Made by a program: the position numbers and the translations under genes
The notes under the pieces: model-generated
Told to the model about the DNA's origin: nothing
The model's database searches: none
The model's input: only the letters and a program-made list of their open reading frames with translations
From: an uncultured Cohaesibacter sp.
GTDB taxonomy: Bacteria > Pseudomonadota > Alphaproteobacteria > Rhizobiales > Cohaesibacteraceae
Assembly (NCBI RefSeq): GCF_963667045.1
Contig: NZ_OY762934.1
Location: 558,001 to 622,000, forward strand
Direction of reading: 5' to 3'
Length of the DNA: 64,000 nucleotides
Shown here: piece after piece, positions 33,391-41,452 of the stretch
Layout: every line of letters starts with the position of its first letter
Position numbering within the stretch: the first letter of the stretch is position 1

Positions 33391-34968
33391 TTACCAACCT
33401 CGTTTTGCTCTGGCCAAACGTTCAGTCCGCTGATCGGCGCGGATGCTGGCGAACATTTGGTTGAATGATCCCGGCCTTGCGGTGTCCTGCGCCCGGCGGA
33501 TGGCGTTGGCAGAGACTTGCTGGTCAAGGCCGAGGCCGATGTAGGCGAGCGCGTCCACAAAGTCGTCGTGCGTCCCGTGTGGGAATTTCAGGAGCTGGTC
33601 CCTCGCCTCCGGCCACCAGCGGGCGCTCTTGGGAAAGAACACCTTCCCCATAGACATACGGGCTTGGATGGACTGGGCGCGGGACTGCTTGTCCCGGACG
33701 GGGGTGATCTCGATAATAGATGTGTAAGTCCGCTCTTCCCGCATACGCTTGCGCAGGAACGGGCCGATTGACTTCGTGATCTGGCCGCGTTCCGCCCACC
33801 AGAACAACGGCTTGCGCTGGCGCATAATCGCCAGCATGGCCTCCACCGCTTGGTCAGAGGCGGCCCTGCGCCAGAAGACGTCGGGCAGAACGTAGATGTT
33901 GTCTTCGTCGTCCACGCCGACGGGGATGATCGCCGTCTTGTCTCGGGCCTGTTCGGTCGAGACGGCATGGTCGGACGCGACGTAATACCGGAGGTTCTGC
34001 GGGAGCTGATCCGGGGTGTATTCGTGCAGGTGGTGCGCGTGGAAGAATGCGCCCTCCCCGGAGCTGGGGCGGCCCTGATAGAGCGCCTGAAAGCCGCGCG
34101 GGTCGAGGCGCTGCTGTTCCAGCAGGAATTTACGGCTGAAGCGCTCCGGCCAAAGAGCCTCACCCGGCTTGCGTCCGAGAACGTCGTCTTCCAATGCCAG
34201 GGCGGGAAGATCGATGACGTCCCACTGGGCCGCTTCGTCGGGGTCATAATATGGGTTCGTCGGATCGGTCAGGCGGCCCACGAGGTCATCCTCGTGCCAA
34301 CGGGTCTGAATGACCATGACCCACGCGTCCTCAGTCATGCGGCGCGTACCGATAACCTGCGTGAACCACGTCCAGAGCTGATCGCGGATTGTCTTGCTGT
34401 CCGCCTCCTTGCGGTCCTTAATCGGGTCGTCAATGACAATGCCGTGGCCGCCGCGTCCGGTGATCGTACCGCCGCGCCCCACGAATGCCAGAATGCCACC
34501 AGCCATGGTCTCAAGGCGCTGGGACGCGGACGAGCCGTCCTTGAGGGAGTATTCCGGGAAAACAATCTGATGTTCTGGGGACTGCGTGATCTCCCGCACG
34601 GCGCGACCGGCGTCGGCAGCGAAGTTCTCGTTATATGTCCCAAAGATCAGGCTTTCCTCTGGGTGACGCCCGGAGTACCACGAAATGAAGCGCTTCGATG
34701 CAAGCTCGGTCTTACCGTGGCGGGGGCCGCAGTTGATGATCACACGCTTGGACCGCCCCTGCTCGATCCGGTGCAACGCCGCCGCGATGGCCTCGTGCTG
34801 CCGTCCGATCAGATACCGGGTGCGCGGGTTCGGGCTTGGGTCTTTTGCGTCCGGCATAGTGAAGCAGGTATAACGGAGCAGGTCTTCCTCAGCCTCCTGC
34901 GCGTGCATGAGGCGGGTCAGAAGGTCTTTCTTGCGCTGCTGGATCGGGTCAAAAGTAGGCTTGCTCAA
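33391..34968 (-). CDS. terL: Terminase large subunit
   Basis: The 525-residue protein has Walker A GPRHGKTE (about residues 86-93), Walker B GIVIDDP (about 177-183), and a RNase H-like nuclease domain with Asp-containing strands (YVASDHAVS, AIIPVGVDDEDNIYV, FVDALAYIGLG). It cuts and pumps DNA into procapsids. The start overlaps the stop of the 98-aa gene by 4 bp and its stop is three bases from the portal start. Confidence 0.93.
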   Translation of the reverse strand: MSKPTFDPIQQRKKDLLTRLMHAQEAEEDLLRYTCFTMPDAKDPSPNPRTRYLIGRQHEAIAAALHRIEQGRSKRVIINCGPRHGKTELASKRFISWYSGRHPEESLIFGTYNENFAADAGRAVREITQSPEHQIVFPEYSLKDGSSASQRLETMAGGILAFVGRGGTITGRGGHGIVIDDPIKDRKEADSKTIRDQLWTWFTQVIGTRRMTEDAWVMVIQTRWHEDDLVGRLTDPTNPYYDPDEAAQWDVIDLPALALEDDVLGRKPGEALWPERFSRKFLLEQQRLDPRGFQALYQGRPSSGEGAFFHAHHLHEYTPDQLPQNLRYYVASDHAVSTEQARDKTAIIPVGVDDEDNIYVLPDVFWRRAASDQAVEAMLAIMRQRKPLFWWAERGQITKSIGPFLRKRMREERTYTSIIEITPVRDKQSRAQSIQARMSMGKVFFPKSARWWPEARDQLLKFPHGTHDDFVDALAYIGLGLDQQVSANAIRRAQDTARPGSFNQMFASIRADQRTERLARAKRGW

Positions 34969-35261
34969 TCTGGCCGCCTTTCTGACAGGCTGGCCACCGC
35001 GTCCTTGAGGTTGCGCAGTTCTGTTTTCAGCTCGGCCAGCGCCCGCGCCAGCTCCACCCGTTCGTCGCTCAGGTTCTTGATCGTCGTGTCGATCTTGCCC
35101 TCGGACTTCTCGATCCGGGTACTAAGGGTGTCGATCATGCGCCGGTTTTCTTGGATGCTGGACGCCATGATCTGCCAGCCGCTGGCCATGCCAACCAGAA
35201 GCGTTAGAAGCGTCAGCAGATTGCCGAGGGACAGGTCGGAGTTGAAACGGATTTGGGGCAC
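34965..35261 (-). CDS. Small membrane-anchored coiled-coil protein in lysis cassette (holin candidate)
   Basis: A 98-residue protein with one hydrophobic segment (about 12-34, LGNLLTLLTLLVGMASGWQIMA) and a long heptad-patterned coiled coil (40-93: IQENRRMIDTLSTRIEKSEGKI then ELARALAELKTELRNLKDAVASL). It sits between Rz1 and the terminase. XhlA-type lysis accessory proteins have a similar combination in the opposite order. No other holin is obvious in the cassette, so it may supply or modulate hole formation; this is an inference. Confidence 0.55.
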   Translation of the reverse strand: MPQIRFNSDLSLGNLLTLLTLLVGMASGWQIMASSIQENRRMIDTLSTRIEKSEGKIDTTIKNLSDERVELARALAELKTELRNLKDAVASLSERRPD

Positions 35262-35264
35262 GCC

Positions 35265-35576
35265 TTACCTCAGCTCTTCGCGTAGTTTGTCGTATTGCAC
35301 CGCGCAGGCCCGGATCGTGGCGTTAGCCAGATCGAGCTGCCTGCGCTCGCGCTTCAGGACGGAACGGGTTTCTCCCCCAACGTTCAGCCCGGCGTGCTCA
35401 AATTCCTTGCGGCAATGCTCCGGGAGCTTCGGGAGGATGACGCGCGCTTCAGCAATGCCCTGCTTGGTGGCGGCGTCCTCAAGACGCCCGCCGTCAGTTG
35501 AGCAGCCAGTCAATGTCGTCAGCAGACAAGTCGCAGCGAGCGCCAGCGCGTTCGAGTGCTTTTTCATGCTCTGCAA
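35265..35576 (-). CDS. Rz1-like outer membrane spanin lipoprotein
   Basis: The 103-residue product has a signal sequence with lipobox L-T-G-C (Cys25), then a mature chain that is helical and charged (ARVILPKLPEHCRKEF, SVLKRERRQLDLANATI). Its start lies inside the 3' end of the Rz gene in another frame (83-bp overlap), the arrangement typical of spanin pairs. It is longer and less Pro-rich than lambda Rz1. With Rz it should fuse inner and outer membranes during lysis. Confidence 0.75.
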   Translation of the reverse strand: MQSMKKHSNALALAATCLLTTLTGCSTDGGRLEDAATKQGIAEARVILPKLPEHCRKEFEHAGLNVGGETRSVLKRERRQLDLANATIRACAVQYDKLREELR

Positions 35577-35880
35577 TATCCTGTTCTAGCTGCCGGATTT
35601 GCTGGTCGTGGAGGGCCTGCTCCCGTGCGAGTGCGTCGTTAAGTTCTTGGATTACTGAGTTTCCGGTGGTGATCTGCCGGAGGCGTTCTGAATTGGCGGC
35701 GGCTTCGGCCTTGGCTTCGGCCCGCGCGATGCAGGCTGCGGCTTCGGCTTTGCGAATAGCTGGGTCGTCCACGTACCGGTCAAAAAGTGCGGCGAGGACC
35801 AAGGCCCCCGCCGCCCCAAGGAGGACCGGCAGAAAGGCTCTAAGACCGGTCAGGACAGACATGAGAGAGGTGAGGATCAA
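35494..35880 (-). CDS. Rz-like inner membrane spanin
   Basis: The likely start is TTG at 35880, which overlaps the endolysin stop (TTGA) and has GGAGG eleven bases upstream; an ATG at 35862 is the alternative. The 128-residue protein has one N-terminal membrane segment (FLPVLLGAAGALVLAALF) and a long periplasmic coiled coil (AIRKAEAAACIARAEAKAEAA; ELNDALAREQALHDQQIRQLEQDI split here), ending in DDIDWLLN. Overlap with the Rz1 gene supports the i-spanin assignment. Confidence 0.75.
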   Translation of the reverse strand: MILTSLMSVLTGLRAFLPVLLGAAGALVLAALFDRYVDDPAIRKAEAAACIARAEAKAEAAANSERLRQITTGNSVIQELNDALAREQALHDQQIRQLEQDIAEHEKALERAGARCDLSADDIDWLLN

Positions 35881-36566
35881 CGCTTGAATCGCCTCCAAAT
35901 CGCGTAGGCGGTCACGCCGATGATGCAGGCGGCGATCAGGACGCGGATAACGTCCCCGGATGAAAGCTCGGCCTGCTGATCGGTGAGGACGTTGGACATG
36001 TTGCTCAGGGCTTCGAGCGGGTTGGCCTCGTTGAGGACCGCACCGCCGAGGGCTACCGTGGGGACGGAGTCCCTGACAGCGGCCTGCTTTTCGGTCTGGT
36101 CCTGATACGGGGCGTGCCCCATGAGGGACGCGACTTGGCTCGCCGTGTGCTGGGCCGGGTACTTCTTCCAAGGGAGCTGCCAGTGCGGCCCGTCCTTGAA
36201 GGTGCGCCAGTCGCCGCCCCACTCGATGGAGACGCGGACGTCCTTGGCGGCCTGCTTGATGTACGGTGCAAGCTTGTAATAGGACGGCCAGTGGTAAAGC
36301 TCTTTGGTGCTGTACTTGCCGTCGTGGTTCAAGTCGATCAGCGGGGTGAGGTCCACGGCGTGGCCGGTGATGTGGCGGGAATTCATGGTCTTGGACGCCC
36401 CGGAGGCCACGAGCTGCCGCTGCTTGGAGAGGGTGCGCGTCCCTTCCGTGACACGGAAGCGGACCGGGCTGATCTCTGCTGCGCGGCGGATAACTTTCAC
36501 GAGGTCCGGGTGCACCCCGGTAAGGAGGCGTTCGTCTCGCGCGGAAAGAATAAAACCTGTGCCCAT
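35877..36566 (-). CDS. Endolysin: L-Ala-D-Glu-type M15 peptidase with C-terminal membrane anchor
   Basis: The 229-residue protein has the M15C/VanY-like catalytic core: SRHITGHAVDL (63-73, zinc ligands His65 and Asp72), KDGPHWQLPW (His128 third ligand), and a WGGDW stretch. It should cleave the peptide stem of peptidoglycan. Residues about 206-223 (VLIAACIIGVTAYAIW) form a C-terminal membrane segment followed by RRFKR, so it is predicted to be tethered with a short basic tail inside. There is no N-terminal signal peptide. It is the first gene of the lysis operon, 5 bp downstream of an operator-like pair. Confidence 0.85.
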   Translation of the reverse strand: MGTGFILSARDERLLTGVHPDLVKVIRRAAEISPVRFRVTEGTRTLSKQRQLVASGASKTMNSRHITGHAVDLTPLIDLNHDGKYSTKELYHWPSYYKLAPYIKQAAKDVRVSIEWGGDWRTFKDGPHWQLPWKKYPAQHTASQVASLMGHAPYQDQTEKQAAVRDSVPTVALGGAVLNEANPLEALSNMSNVLTDQQAELSSGDVIRVLIAACIIGVTAYAIWRRFKR

Positions 36567-36570
36567 GTCG

Positions 36571-36622
36571 GTGTCCTTGGTGTCCTGTATGCAATATCAT
36601 TACCACAAGACACTACGGACAC
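36571..36622. promoter_or_regulatory. Operator-like pair before endolysin: two 17-bp units inverted, 18 bp apart
   Basis: Unit 1 GTGTCCTTGGTGTCCTG (36571-36587) is itself a direct repeat of GTGTCC with 9-bp period; unit 2 CAAGACACTACGGACAC (36606-36622) is the same kind of unit in inverse orientation. The spacer contains GCAATATCAT. The same architecture with an identical 18-bp spacer is at 44907-44958. Confidence 0.65.
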
Positions 36623-36977
36623 AAGGGTTTCAAATCAGGGCCGGTTGGCGTTGACCGTTTTTATGCCTGTCTGATCAGACAGAAAGATCGGCAGATTTCT
36701 GCAAATTTTTTACCGGTAGCCTCTGTCACACCAGACAGAAAGATCAGAAAAGCGCCGCTTTGTGTGAGCGTAATATAAGATAATCGGGCCGCCGGTCGGG
36801 TCAGCCGGAGGGGTCGGGGTCGGCGTCCTGCGGGTCCGGGTGGCGTCCTGCCCTGTCCTGCGGCTGTGGACAATGCCCGGCGGAGGCAGGGCGCGCCCTA
36901 AGTGAGGGCACCGACTCTCTTGGATTTCCGCCGGTTTTCTGTCGCGGTTGTGCCGGGATCGCGGCACAAAGCGGCTT
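36623..36977. promoter_or_regulatory. 355-bp non-coding stretch with duplicated dyad CTGTC-N6-GACAG
   Basis: No supported gene. CTGTCTGATCAGACAG (36667-36682) is a perfect 16-bp palindrome followed by AAAGATC; 56 bp further CTGTCACACCAGACAG (36723-36738) is followed by the same AAAGATC. The dyad TGTC-N6-GACA also occurs at 46981-46994 and 54856-54869. A GC-rich block (36780-36900) with several CGTCCTG words follows. Operators or mRNA-end hairpins are both possible. Confidence 0.5.
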
Positions 36978-37370
36978 TTACCCCCCGATAGAGGCCAGTT
37001 CAGCCATGATTTCCGCCCTTGTGAGTGATCCAACCGGTTTGCCGTCGCTGGGCGGCTTTGCGTTGCGTCCTAGCTGCCCGACCATCTCGGCCAGCGTCCT
37101 CGCGGCCTGCGCCTTGGCTGCGGCTGGCGCTGTCGGGTCGGTCATGATCTGGCGTAACGTGAGCCGGATCAACGCCTTATCCTCCGCGCTGGCCAGATCG
37201 TCAAAAGCCCCGGTTTCGCTATCATCTTGATTTATTTGGCTTTCTACGAATGTATCACCTAACGCGTTCGCTACTTTTTTAGTAGCGACTGCGGTCCCCG
37301 TCCTTTTTGCCGTCCTGCTGGTGGTCTTTTTGGTGGCCTTTGCCGCCCCCGGCGTCCTGCTGGCGTCCAT
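36978..37370 (-). CDS. Probable terminase small subunit, 130 aa
   Basis: Started at ATG 37370 with AAAGGA nine bases upstream. The N-terminal third is basic and Thr/Ala/Lys-rich (ATKKTTSRTAKRTG), as expected for DNA contact; the rest is helical (DKALIRLTLRQIMTDPTAP, QAARTLAEMVGQLGRN) and ends SLTRAEIMAELASIGG. Size, basic arm and location upstream of the lysis, large terminase and portal genes fit a small terminase. No family motif is decisive, so the call rests on context. Confidence 0.55.
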   Translation of the reverse strand: MDASRTPGAAKATKKTTSRTAKRTGTAVATKKVANALGDTFVESQINQDDSETGAFDDLASAEDKALIRLTLRQIMTDPTAPAAAKAQAARTLAEMVGQLGRNAKPPSDGKPVGSLTRAEIMAELASIGG

Positions 37371-37445
37371 CGATGCTCGTCCTTTGCGTCCTGCTTGGCG
37401 TCCTGCCAAACTTAGTCCAGGCGATTGTGCCCCGGATCGAGACAG

Positions 37446-37475
37446 CAAAAAAGCCCGGCGGAGATCCGCCGGGCT
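37446..37475 (-). terminator. Rho-independent terminator downstream of the 38-aa gene
   Basis: AGCCCGGCGGA / TCCGCCGGGCT forms an 11-bp inverted repeat (37452-37462 with 37465-37475); on the minus strand it is followed by TTTTTT (37452-37447). It separates the AAA+/VWA operon from the small terminase gene. Confidence 0.85.
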
Positions 37476-37502
37476 TATTGCTTGTGATTTGCTGCGCCTG
37501 TC

Positions 37503-37619
37503 TCAAATGATCCGGTTGATCACCGGGAGCATTACAAAGCAAGAGATGAAAAGGACTGCCGCGATAAACAGCCAAGGTCCGAATAACTCTATGAGCCGGT
37601 CTTTGGTCCTCCTGCTCAT
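37503..37619 (-). CDS. 38-aa membrane peptide coupled to the VWA gene
   Basis: ATG at 37619 overlaps the VWA gene stop (ATGA) and is preceded by GGGGAG eight bases upstream. The product reads [16 protein letters not shown] followed by a hydrophobic helix LFIAAVLFISCFVML and a short PVINRII tail, so one membrane span with a basic cytoplasmic N-terminus is predicted. A strong terminator begins 28 bp after the stop. Translational coupling suggests it works with the AAA+/VWA pair or serves as a small lysis or superinfection peptide; function unknown. Confidence 0.6.
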   Translation of the reverse strand: MSRRTKDRLIELFGPWLFIAAVLFISCFVMLPVINRII

Positions 37620-39727
37620 TTGGTCAGCTCCCCGGCGAGTAGCTCGCGCTCAAGCGCTTTCGGGAGATCGGCCAGATCATCAATGCGCGCCCATCCGGCC
37701 GCCCCGAAAACAGCGTCTAGGCCGCACTGCAAGCCGACCCCTAAATGTTGGATACCCTGCCGCTGCTGGTGCGCTATCTCCTGCGCAAAGGCCCGCTGGC
37801 CCCTCTCCCCCCGCTCGTTTGGCTCGCCATCGCAAAGCCACAAACAAACGCGACGTTCGGCCCGTTGCGCTATTAGCTGCGCACCGGCCCAACGCATCTC
37901 TCGAAGCATCGGCGTTCCCGCTGAGGGCAAGCCGGAGGACAGGACGCTGGTAATGCGCTGCGCCTTGGCTTTTTGTGACCATGCTTTGACAATGCCAACA
38001 GTCGCCAAGGCGTCCTGCCCAAAGCCCCCTTTTCGGCCATTGTCGTCGTATTCGGCATTGGCGAACACGGCCAGCGAACATTTAGCGCCTGCGCGTTCGA
38101 TGGCTTCCAGCGTTTGGGCTGTCGAGGGTAGGACAGCCGCCCAACGGGTTGTCTCGATGCCGCCGGGTAATAGGACTTTGTCGTTCATGCTCCCCGATCC
38201 GTCCAGCATGATCAGTATTGCCGTTGTCATGCCCACGTCGTGGCGGCGCTGGCTGAAAACGTCCATTGCGCCGGTCTGCATCCGGGCGATAGACCGCCGG
38301 TCCATCCTGCCGGTTGACTGGCGGCGGCTGTGCGTGACCATCTCAACAGATTTAAGACCACGGCGGAGCGCATCGGCTAACGCTCTCGTGCTGGTCTGCT
38401 GCGCGATTGCGGCCAACTGCCCTTGGATTTGTGTTATCCGGTCGCCGTAGTAGACCTGCGCCGCCGAAAATGACCGCGCAAAGGCGTCGCAATCGGCAGC
38501 GCGTGCAAGCCCGGAGGGCAAGCAAGCGGCCTGCGTATCCTCTGGGGTGACGTTGGGCGCGGCTGATGCCAGCGCGGCCTGCCTCATGGCATCCGGGTTG
38601 ATATTGGTCCGGGCCTGCTGGCCCTTGCCGTCCTGCTGGCCCTGCTGGCCCTTGCCGTCCTGCTGGCCCTTGCCGTCCTGCTGGCCCTGCTGGCCCTGCT
38701 GGCCCTGCTGGCCCTGCTGGCCCTTGCCGTCCTGCTGGCCCTGCTGGCCCTTGCCGTCCTGCTGGCCCTGCTGGCCCTGCTGGCCCTTGCCGTCCTGCTG
38801 GCCCTGCTTGCCCTTGCCGTCCTGCTGGCCCTGCTGGCCCTTGCCGTCCTGCTGGCCCTTGCCGTCCTGCTGGCCCTTGCCGTCCTGCTGGCCCTTGCCG
38901 TCCGGCTGGCCCAGCTGCTGCCGCTGCTCTAGCGTGTCCAGCGCTCGCAGTGCGGCCCCTATGATTTCATATCGCACGGTGGTCGCTGCCTTGCGGCGCC
39001 GGGGTGCCTGATCTACTTGCAAGAGATCGCGCATTGCCCGGTCAACAATCGCCCGAACATCCTGCCTTGAGGCGCGGAGCGCGTCCTTTTGCAGCGCGTC
39101 AAGGGCTGGCGTGTCCTGCTGGCCGTGGTCATTAATCCGGGAGCAAACAATAGCGGTGGCGTGCTGAAATACGTCCCCGGCGGTTGCCCTAATGCTGTCC
39201 GCGATGGTGCCTTGGCACTCGGTCACGTACATCAGGTCATTGAGACCGCCAAGCAACGCGGGAGCATTGCCGGTAAACAGTGCGCCCGGCGCGGTCCCTG
39301 CGGTTTCAATAAAATAGTCCTCCAAGGCGTTCATAACACCATGATATCGTGGATAGTTCGCGCGGATATCAATTGCCCTGCCTGCCCTCTCGATATCCCG
39401 AAGGACATGCGCAATAACCGGGTCGAGTACGACGATATCAGTTAGCAAAATATGCAAGGTCTCATGAATGATTAGCGCGATTGTGCGCTTAGCCATGTCG
39501 GACGTTATGAGCGTATGCACCGGGATAGCCGGTAGGCTCATGTTGATTATGTTATTGCCTGCGTCCAGATCAACGGACGCTGTCATGTCCGCACGGTTGG
39601 CGCGGACACAAATTTTAGGGTTGCGGCCTTGGTTGGCCAGCATGGCGCGGACTGTAGAGGCGGCGGCTTCCACGAATTCGCCATATTCAACGCGCCCTGT
39701 CCAGTCGTAAATCGTTAGGCTTTTCAT
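37616..39727 (-). CDS. VWA-domain protein with putative metallopeptidase N-domain (MoxR partner)
   Basis: The 703-residue protein has an N-terminal zincin-like region with HETLH (88-92) and NALED (133-137), the arrangement of the putative metallopeptidase domain seen before VWA in DUF2201/CobT-like proteins. Residues about 275-375 are a Gly-Gln-Gln/Asp-Gly-Lys low-complexity linker. The C-terminal VWA domain has an intact MIDAS: DGSGSM (about 505-510), a later Thr (AGTPML) and CDGEPNE. VWA proteins of this type work with MoxR-family AAA+ ATPases as chaperones or metal-inserting machines. The ATPase gene lies 15 bp upstream in the same operon. Role in the phage is unknown. Confidence 0.8.
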   Translation of the reverse strand: MKSLTIYDWTGRVEYGEFVEAAASTVRAMLANQGRNPKICVRANRADMTASVDLDAGNNIINMSLPAIPVHTLITSDMAKRTIALIIHETLHILLTDIVVLDPVIAHVLRDIERAGRAIDIRANYPRYHGVMNALEDYFIETAGTAPGALFTGNAPALLGGLNDLMYVTECQGTIADSIRATAGDVFQHATAIVCSRINDHGQQDTPALDALQKDALRASRQDVRAIVDRAMRDLLQVDQAPRRRKAATTVRYEIIGAALRALDTLEQRQQLGQPDGKGQQDGKGQQDGKGQQDGKGQQGQQDGKGKQGQQDGKGQQGQQGQQDGKGQQGQQDGKGQQGQQGQQGQQGQQDGKGQQDGKGQQGQQDGKGQQARTNINPDAMRQAALASAAPNVTPEDTQAACLPSGLARAADCDAFARSFSAAQVYYGDRITQIQGQLAAIAQQTSTRALADALRRGLKSVEMVTHSRRQSTGRMDRRSIARMQTGAMDVFSQRRHDVGMTTAILIMLDGSGSMNDKVLLPGGIETTRWAAVLPSTAQTLEAIERAGAKCSLAVFANAEYDDNGRKGGFGQDALATVGIVKAWSQKAKAQRITSVLSSGLPSAGTPMLREMRWAGAQLIAQRAERRVCLWLCDGEPNERGERGQRAFAQEIAHQQRQGIQHLGVGLQCGLDAVFGAAGWARIDDLADLPKALERELLAGELTK
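38618..38915 (-). repeat. Degenerate 9/12-bp tandem repeats encoding the GQQ/DGK linker
   Basis: About 300 bp of near-identical CTGCTGGCC and CTTGCCGTC words (plus strand) encode alternating GQQ and DGK. Such arrays change length easily; the array length should differ between related phages. Confidence 0.85.
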
Positions 39728-39742
39728 TGGTTTCCACCCCTG

Positions 39743-41266
39743 TTACGCGTTAAGTTTTGCGGTTTGCACGTTGGCGGTCCAAAGCTGCCGCATCGGTTCT
39801 TTGTCGTCGTGTGGCGCGGTCTCGATCACCGCCAGTTGAAAGGCGCAATCGGCGTCAACACCGTTGACAATCTGCCGTGCAAGCGCGGCCAAACGCCTAA
39901 ATCCGAGCCCGTGCGATAGGTGCCCATCCCCTGTCTTGGCACGAGTGATCGCGGCAAAGCTGGCCAGCATTTTCGACTTGTTGAGTTCAAGCCCGGTGCG
40001 CGATTGCAAGGCGTCCGCCTCCTGATCCGCTGGCAGATAGTCGAGCTTTACCGTGATATCTGCCCGATCCAGAAAAGCTCGGTTGAGCCTGCGCGTGCTC
40101 TCATACGCTCCACTTTCGTCGCCGGTCCCGTTGGTGTTATCCGCCAAAATAAATACAACGTCCTCAGCGCACCGGATAACTTCGCCGGTTTCTGCAACGT
40201 GCATTGCCCGGTCCCCATCAAGCAAAGCCTGCAAGACAAACAAAGCGCCTGCGCGCGCGACGGACGGTTCATCGATTAAGATGATTGTGCCCGGCTTGCG
40301 GATCGCTGCGGCCAACTGGCCGTCCTGCCATTTAACGCCATCCTTGCCATTGGGGACGGTCATCCCTGTAAGCGTTGCGGCTTCCGTCTGGTCATCGCAA
40401 GAGATGCGGACAAAAGGTCGGCCATAGTGCGCGGCCAACTGCTGGGCAAAGGTGGTTTTGCCTGTGCCTGCTGGGCCATACAAAAACACATTGCCGCCGG
40501 TTGCGAGCGTCGAAACAATTGGCCCTGTCGCTGCTGGCCAAATATAGTCCGGGTCAATTTCCGGGCTTTCTGGCGTCTCGTAAACCGCCATTTTTGTTTT
40601 GGCGTCGTTCACCCGCATGAGGGACGGGATACCAAGGCTTTTCAGCGTGGCGTCACCGGTGCATTTCGGGATAACGCCTTTGATCTGGTCGGCGCTGTAA
40701 GCCGCTGCGGCCTGCTTGATGACTTGCGTTTTAGGCTCCAGCGCCTTGTGCGCCATATCGTTTAGGGCTGCATCAAATCCAGCGTAGTCGCCGATGGCCA
40801 ACTTAGCCCGGATATCTTGGACCAGTTTTACCGCCGGGTCGTCTTTGGTGCCCTGCTTGGTGTCCTCTTCTGCCTCGGCGTCCTCTTCTGCCTTGGCGTC
40901 CTCTTCTGCCTTGGCGTCTTCTTCTGCCTCGGCGTCCCCCTGCTGGCTGGCTGCGCTGCCGCCGGTCAGGTCTGGGACTCCCGCCGCAAATTCAATGCCC
41001 CGCCCCCCAAGGCCAAAAGCTGCGGCTATTGTGTCGGCTGCTGTAAAGCACTCCCTTGCCTTGCGTCCTGCCTGCTTTGCCTCTTCATAGGCTTCGCATT
41101 CGACCACCTGCGGGATATCAAGCCCGCATGCTGCGGCGATTTCCAAAAGCTCGGCCTTGGCCAGTGCGGATACTGACCGGCCATTGAGCGCGGTTGCGGA
41201 CTGGGAGTGCCTGCGGACTCGTGCCCGGAGGATTGCGCGTTGGCTGTCGGTGAGCTGGGTTGCCAT
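39743..41266 (-). CDS. MoxR/CobS-type AAA+ ATPase
   Basis: The 507-residue protein has Walker A GPAGTGKTTF (about 264-273), Walker B LIDEPSVA (about 330-337), a sensor Asn in FILADNTNGTG and an arginine-rich STRRLNRAFLDRAD segment, typical of MoxR/CobS-family AAA+ proteins. The N-terminal 115 residues contain a Lys/Ala helix region and an acidic A-E-E-D-A-K repeat (about 115-140). Its partner is the downstream VWA protein. It is the first gene of a leftward operon whose promoter (TTGACG-N17-GATAAG) lies in 41330-41352. Confidence 0.85.
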   Translation of the reverse strand: MATQLTDSQRAILRARVRRHSQSATALNGRSVSALAKAELLEIAAACGLDIPQVVECEAYEEAKQAGRKARECFTAADTIAAAFGLGGRGIEFAAGVPDLTGGSAASQQGDAEAEEDAKAEEDAKAEEDAEAEEDTKQGTKDDPAVKLVQDIRAKLAIGDYAGFDAALNDMAHKALEPKTQVIKQAAAAYSADQIKGVIPKCTGDATLKSLGIPSLMRVNDAKTKMAVYETPESPEIDPDYIWPAATGPIVSTLATGGNVFLYGPAGTGKTTFAQQLAAHYGRPFVRISCDDQTEAATLTGMTVPNGKDGVKWQDGQLAAAIRKPGTIILIDEPSVARAGALFVLQALLDGDRAMHVAETGEVIRCAEDVVFILADNTNGTGDESGAYESTRRLNRAFLDRADITVKLDYLPADQEADALQSRTGLELNKSKMLASFAAITRAKTGDGHLSHGLGFRRLAALARQIVNGVDADCAFQLAVIETAPHDDKEPMRQLWTANVQTAKLNA

Positions 41267-41328
41267 TGTTTAGAGCCTTTCAATTGTGGACGTGCCGGAA
41301 TGGCCGTCTGTCCTGTCCCATTTCTTAT

Positions 41329-41378
41329 CTGTCCTTTGTGTCATGACGTCAAGCATTAATACAGGACACCTGCCATTT
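41329..41378 (-). promoter_or_regulatory. Promoter and operator pair for the AAA+/VWA operon
   Basis: Read leftward, TTGACG (41352-41347), 17 bases, GATAAG (41329-41324). Operator-like unit CTGTCCTTTGTGTCATG (41329-41345) and an inverted CAGGACACC half (41362-41370) are 16 bp apart and embrace the -35 region. Confidence 0.55.
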
Positions 41379-41452
41379 TTCGTCCTGTCCGTCCTGCCCG
41401 TCCCCAGATCGGGCCCAGCGCGTCCGCGCCGGGCCGGGCTGGCGGTTTTTTG

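Noticed and set aside
38618-38915. Short regularly spaced repeats resembling a CRISPR array
   Set aside because: Units are 9-12 bp with no unique spacers and lie in frame inside a gene.
38547-39011. Rightward frame with Trp/Pro/Cys repeats (CWPLPSCWP)
   Set aside because: It is the antisense of the GQQ/DGK linker array in the VWA gene and has no ribosome site.
41401-41451. GC-rich hairpin followed by TTTTTT as terminator
   Set aside because: Stems of only 4-5 bp in several competing registers; not convincing.
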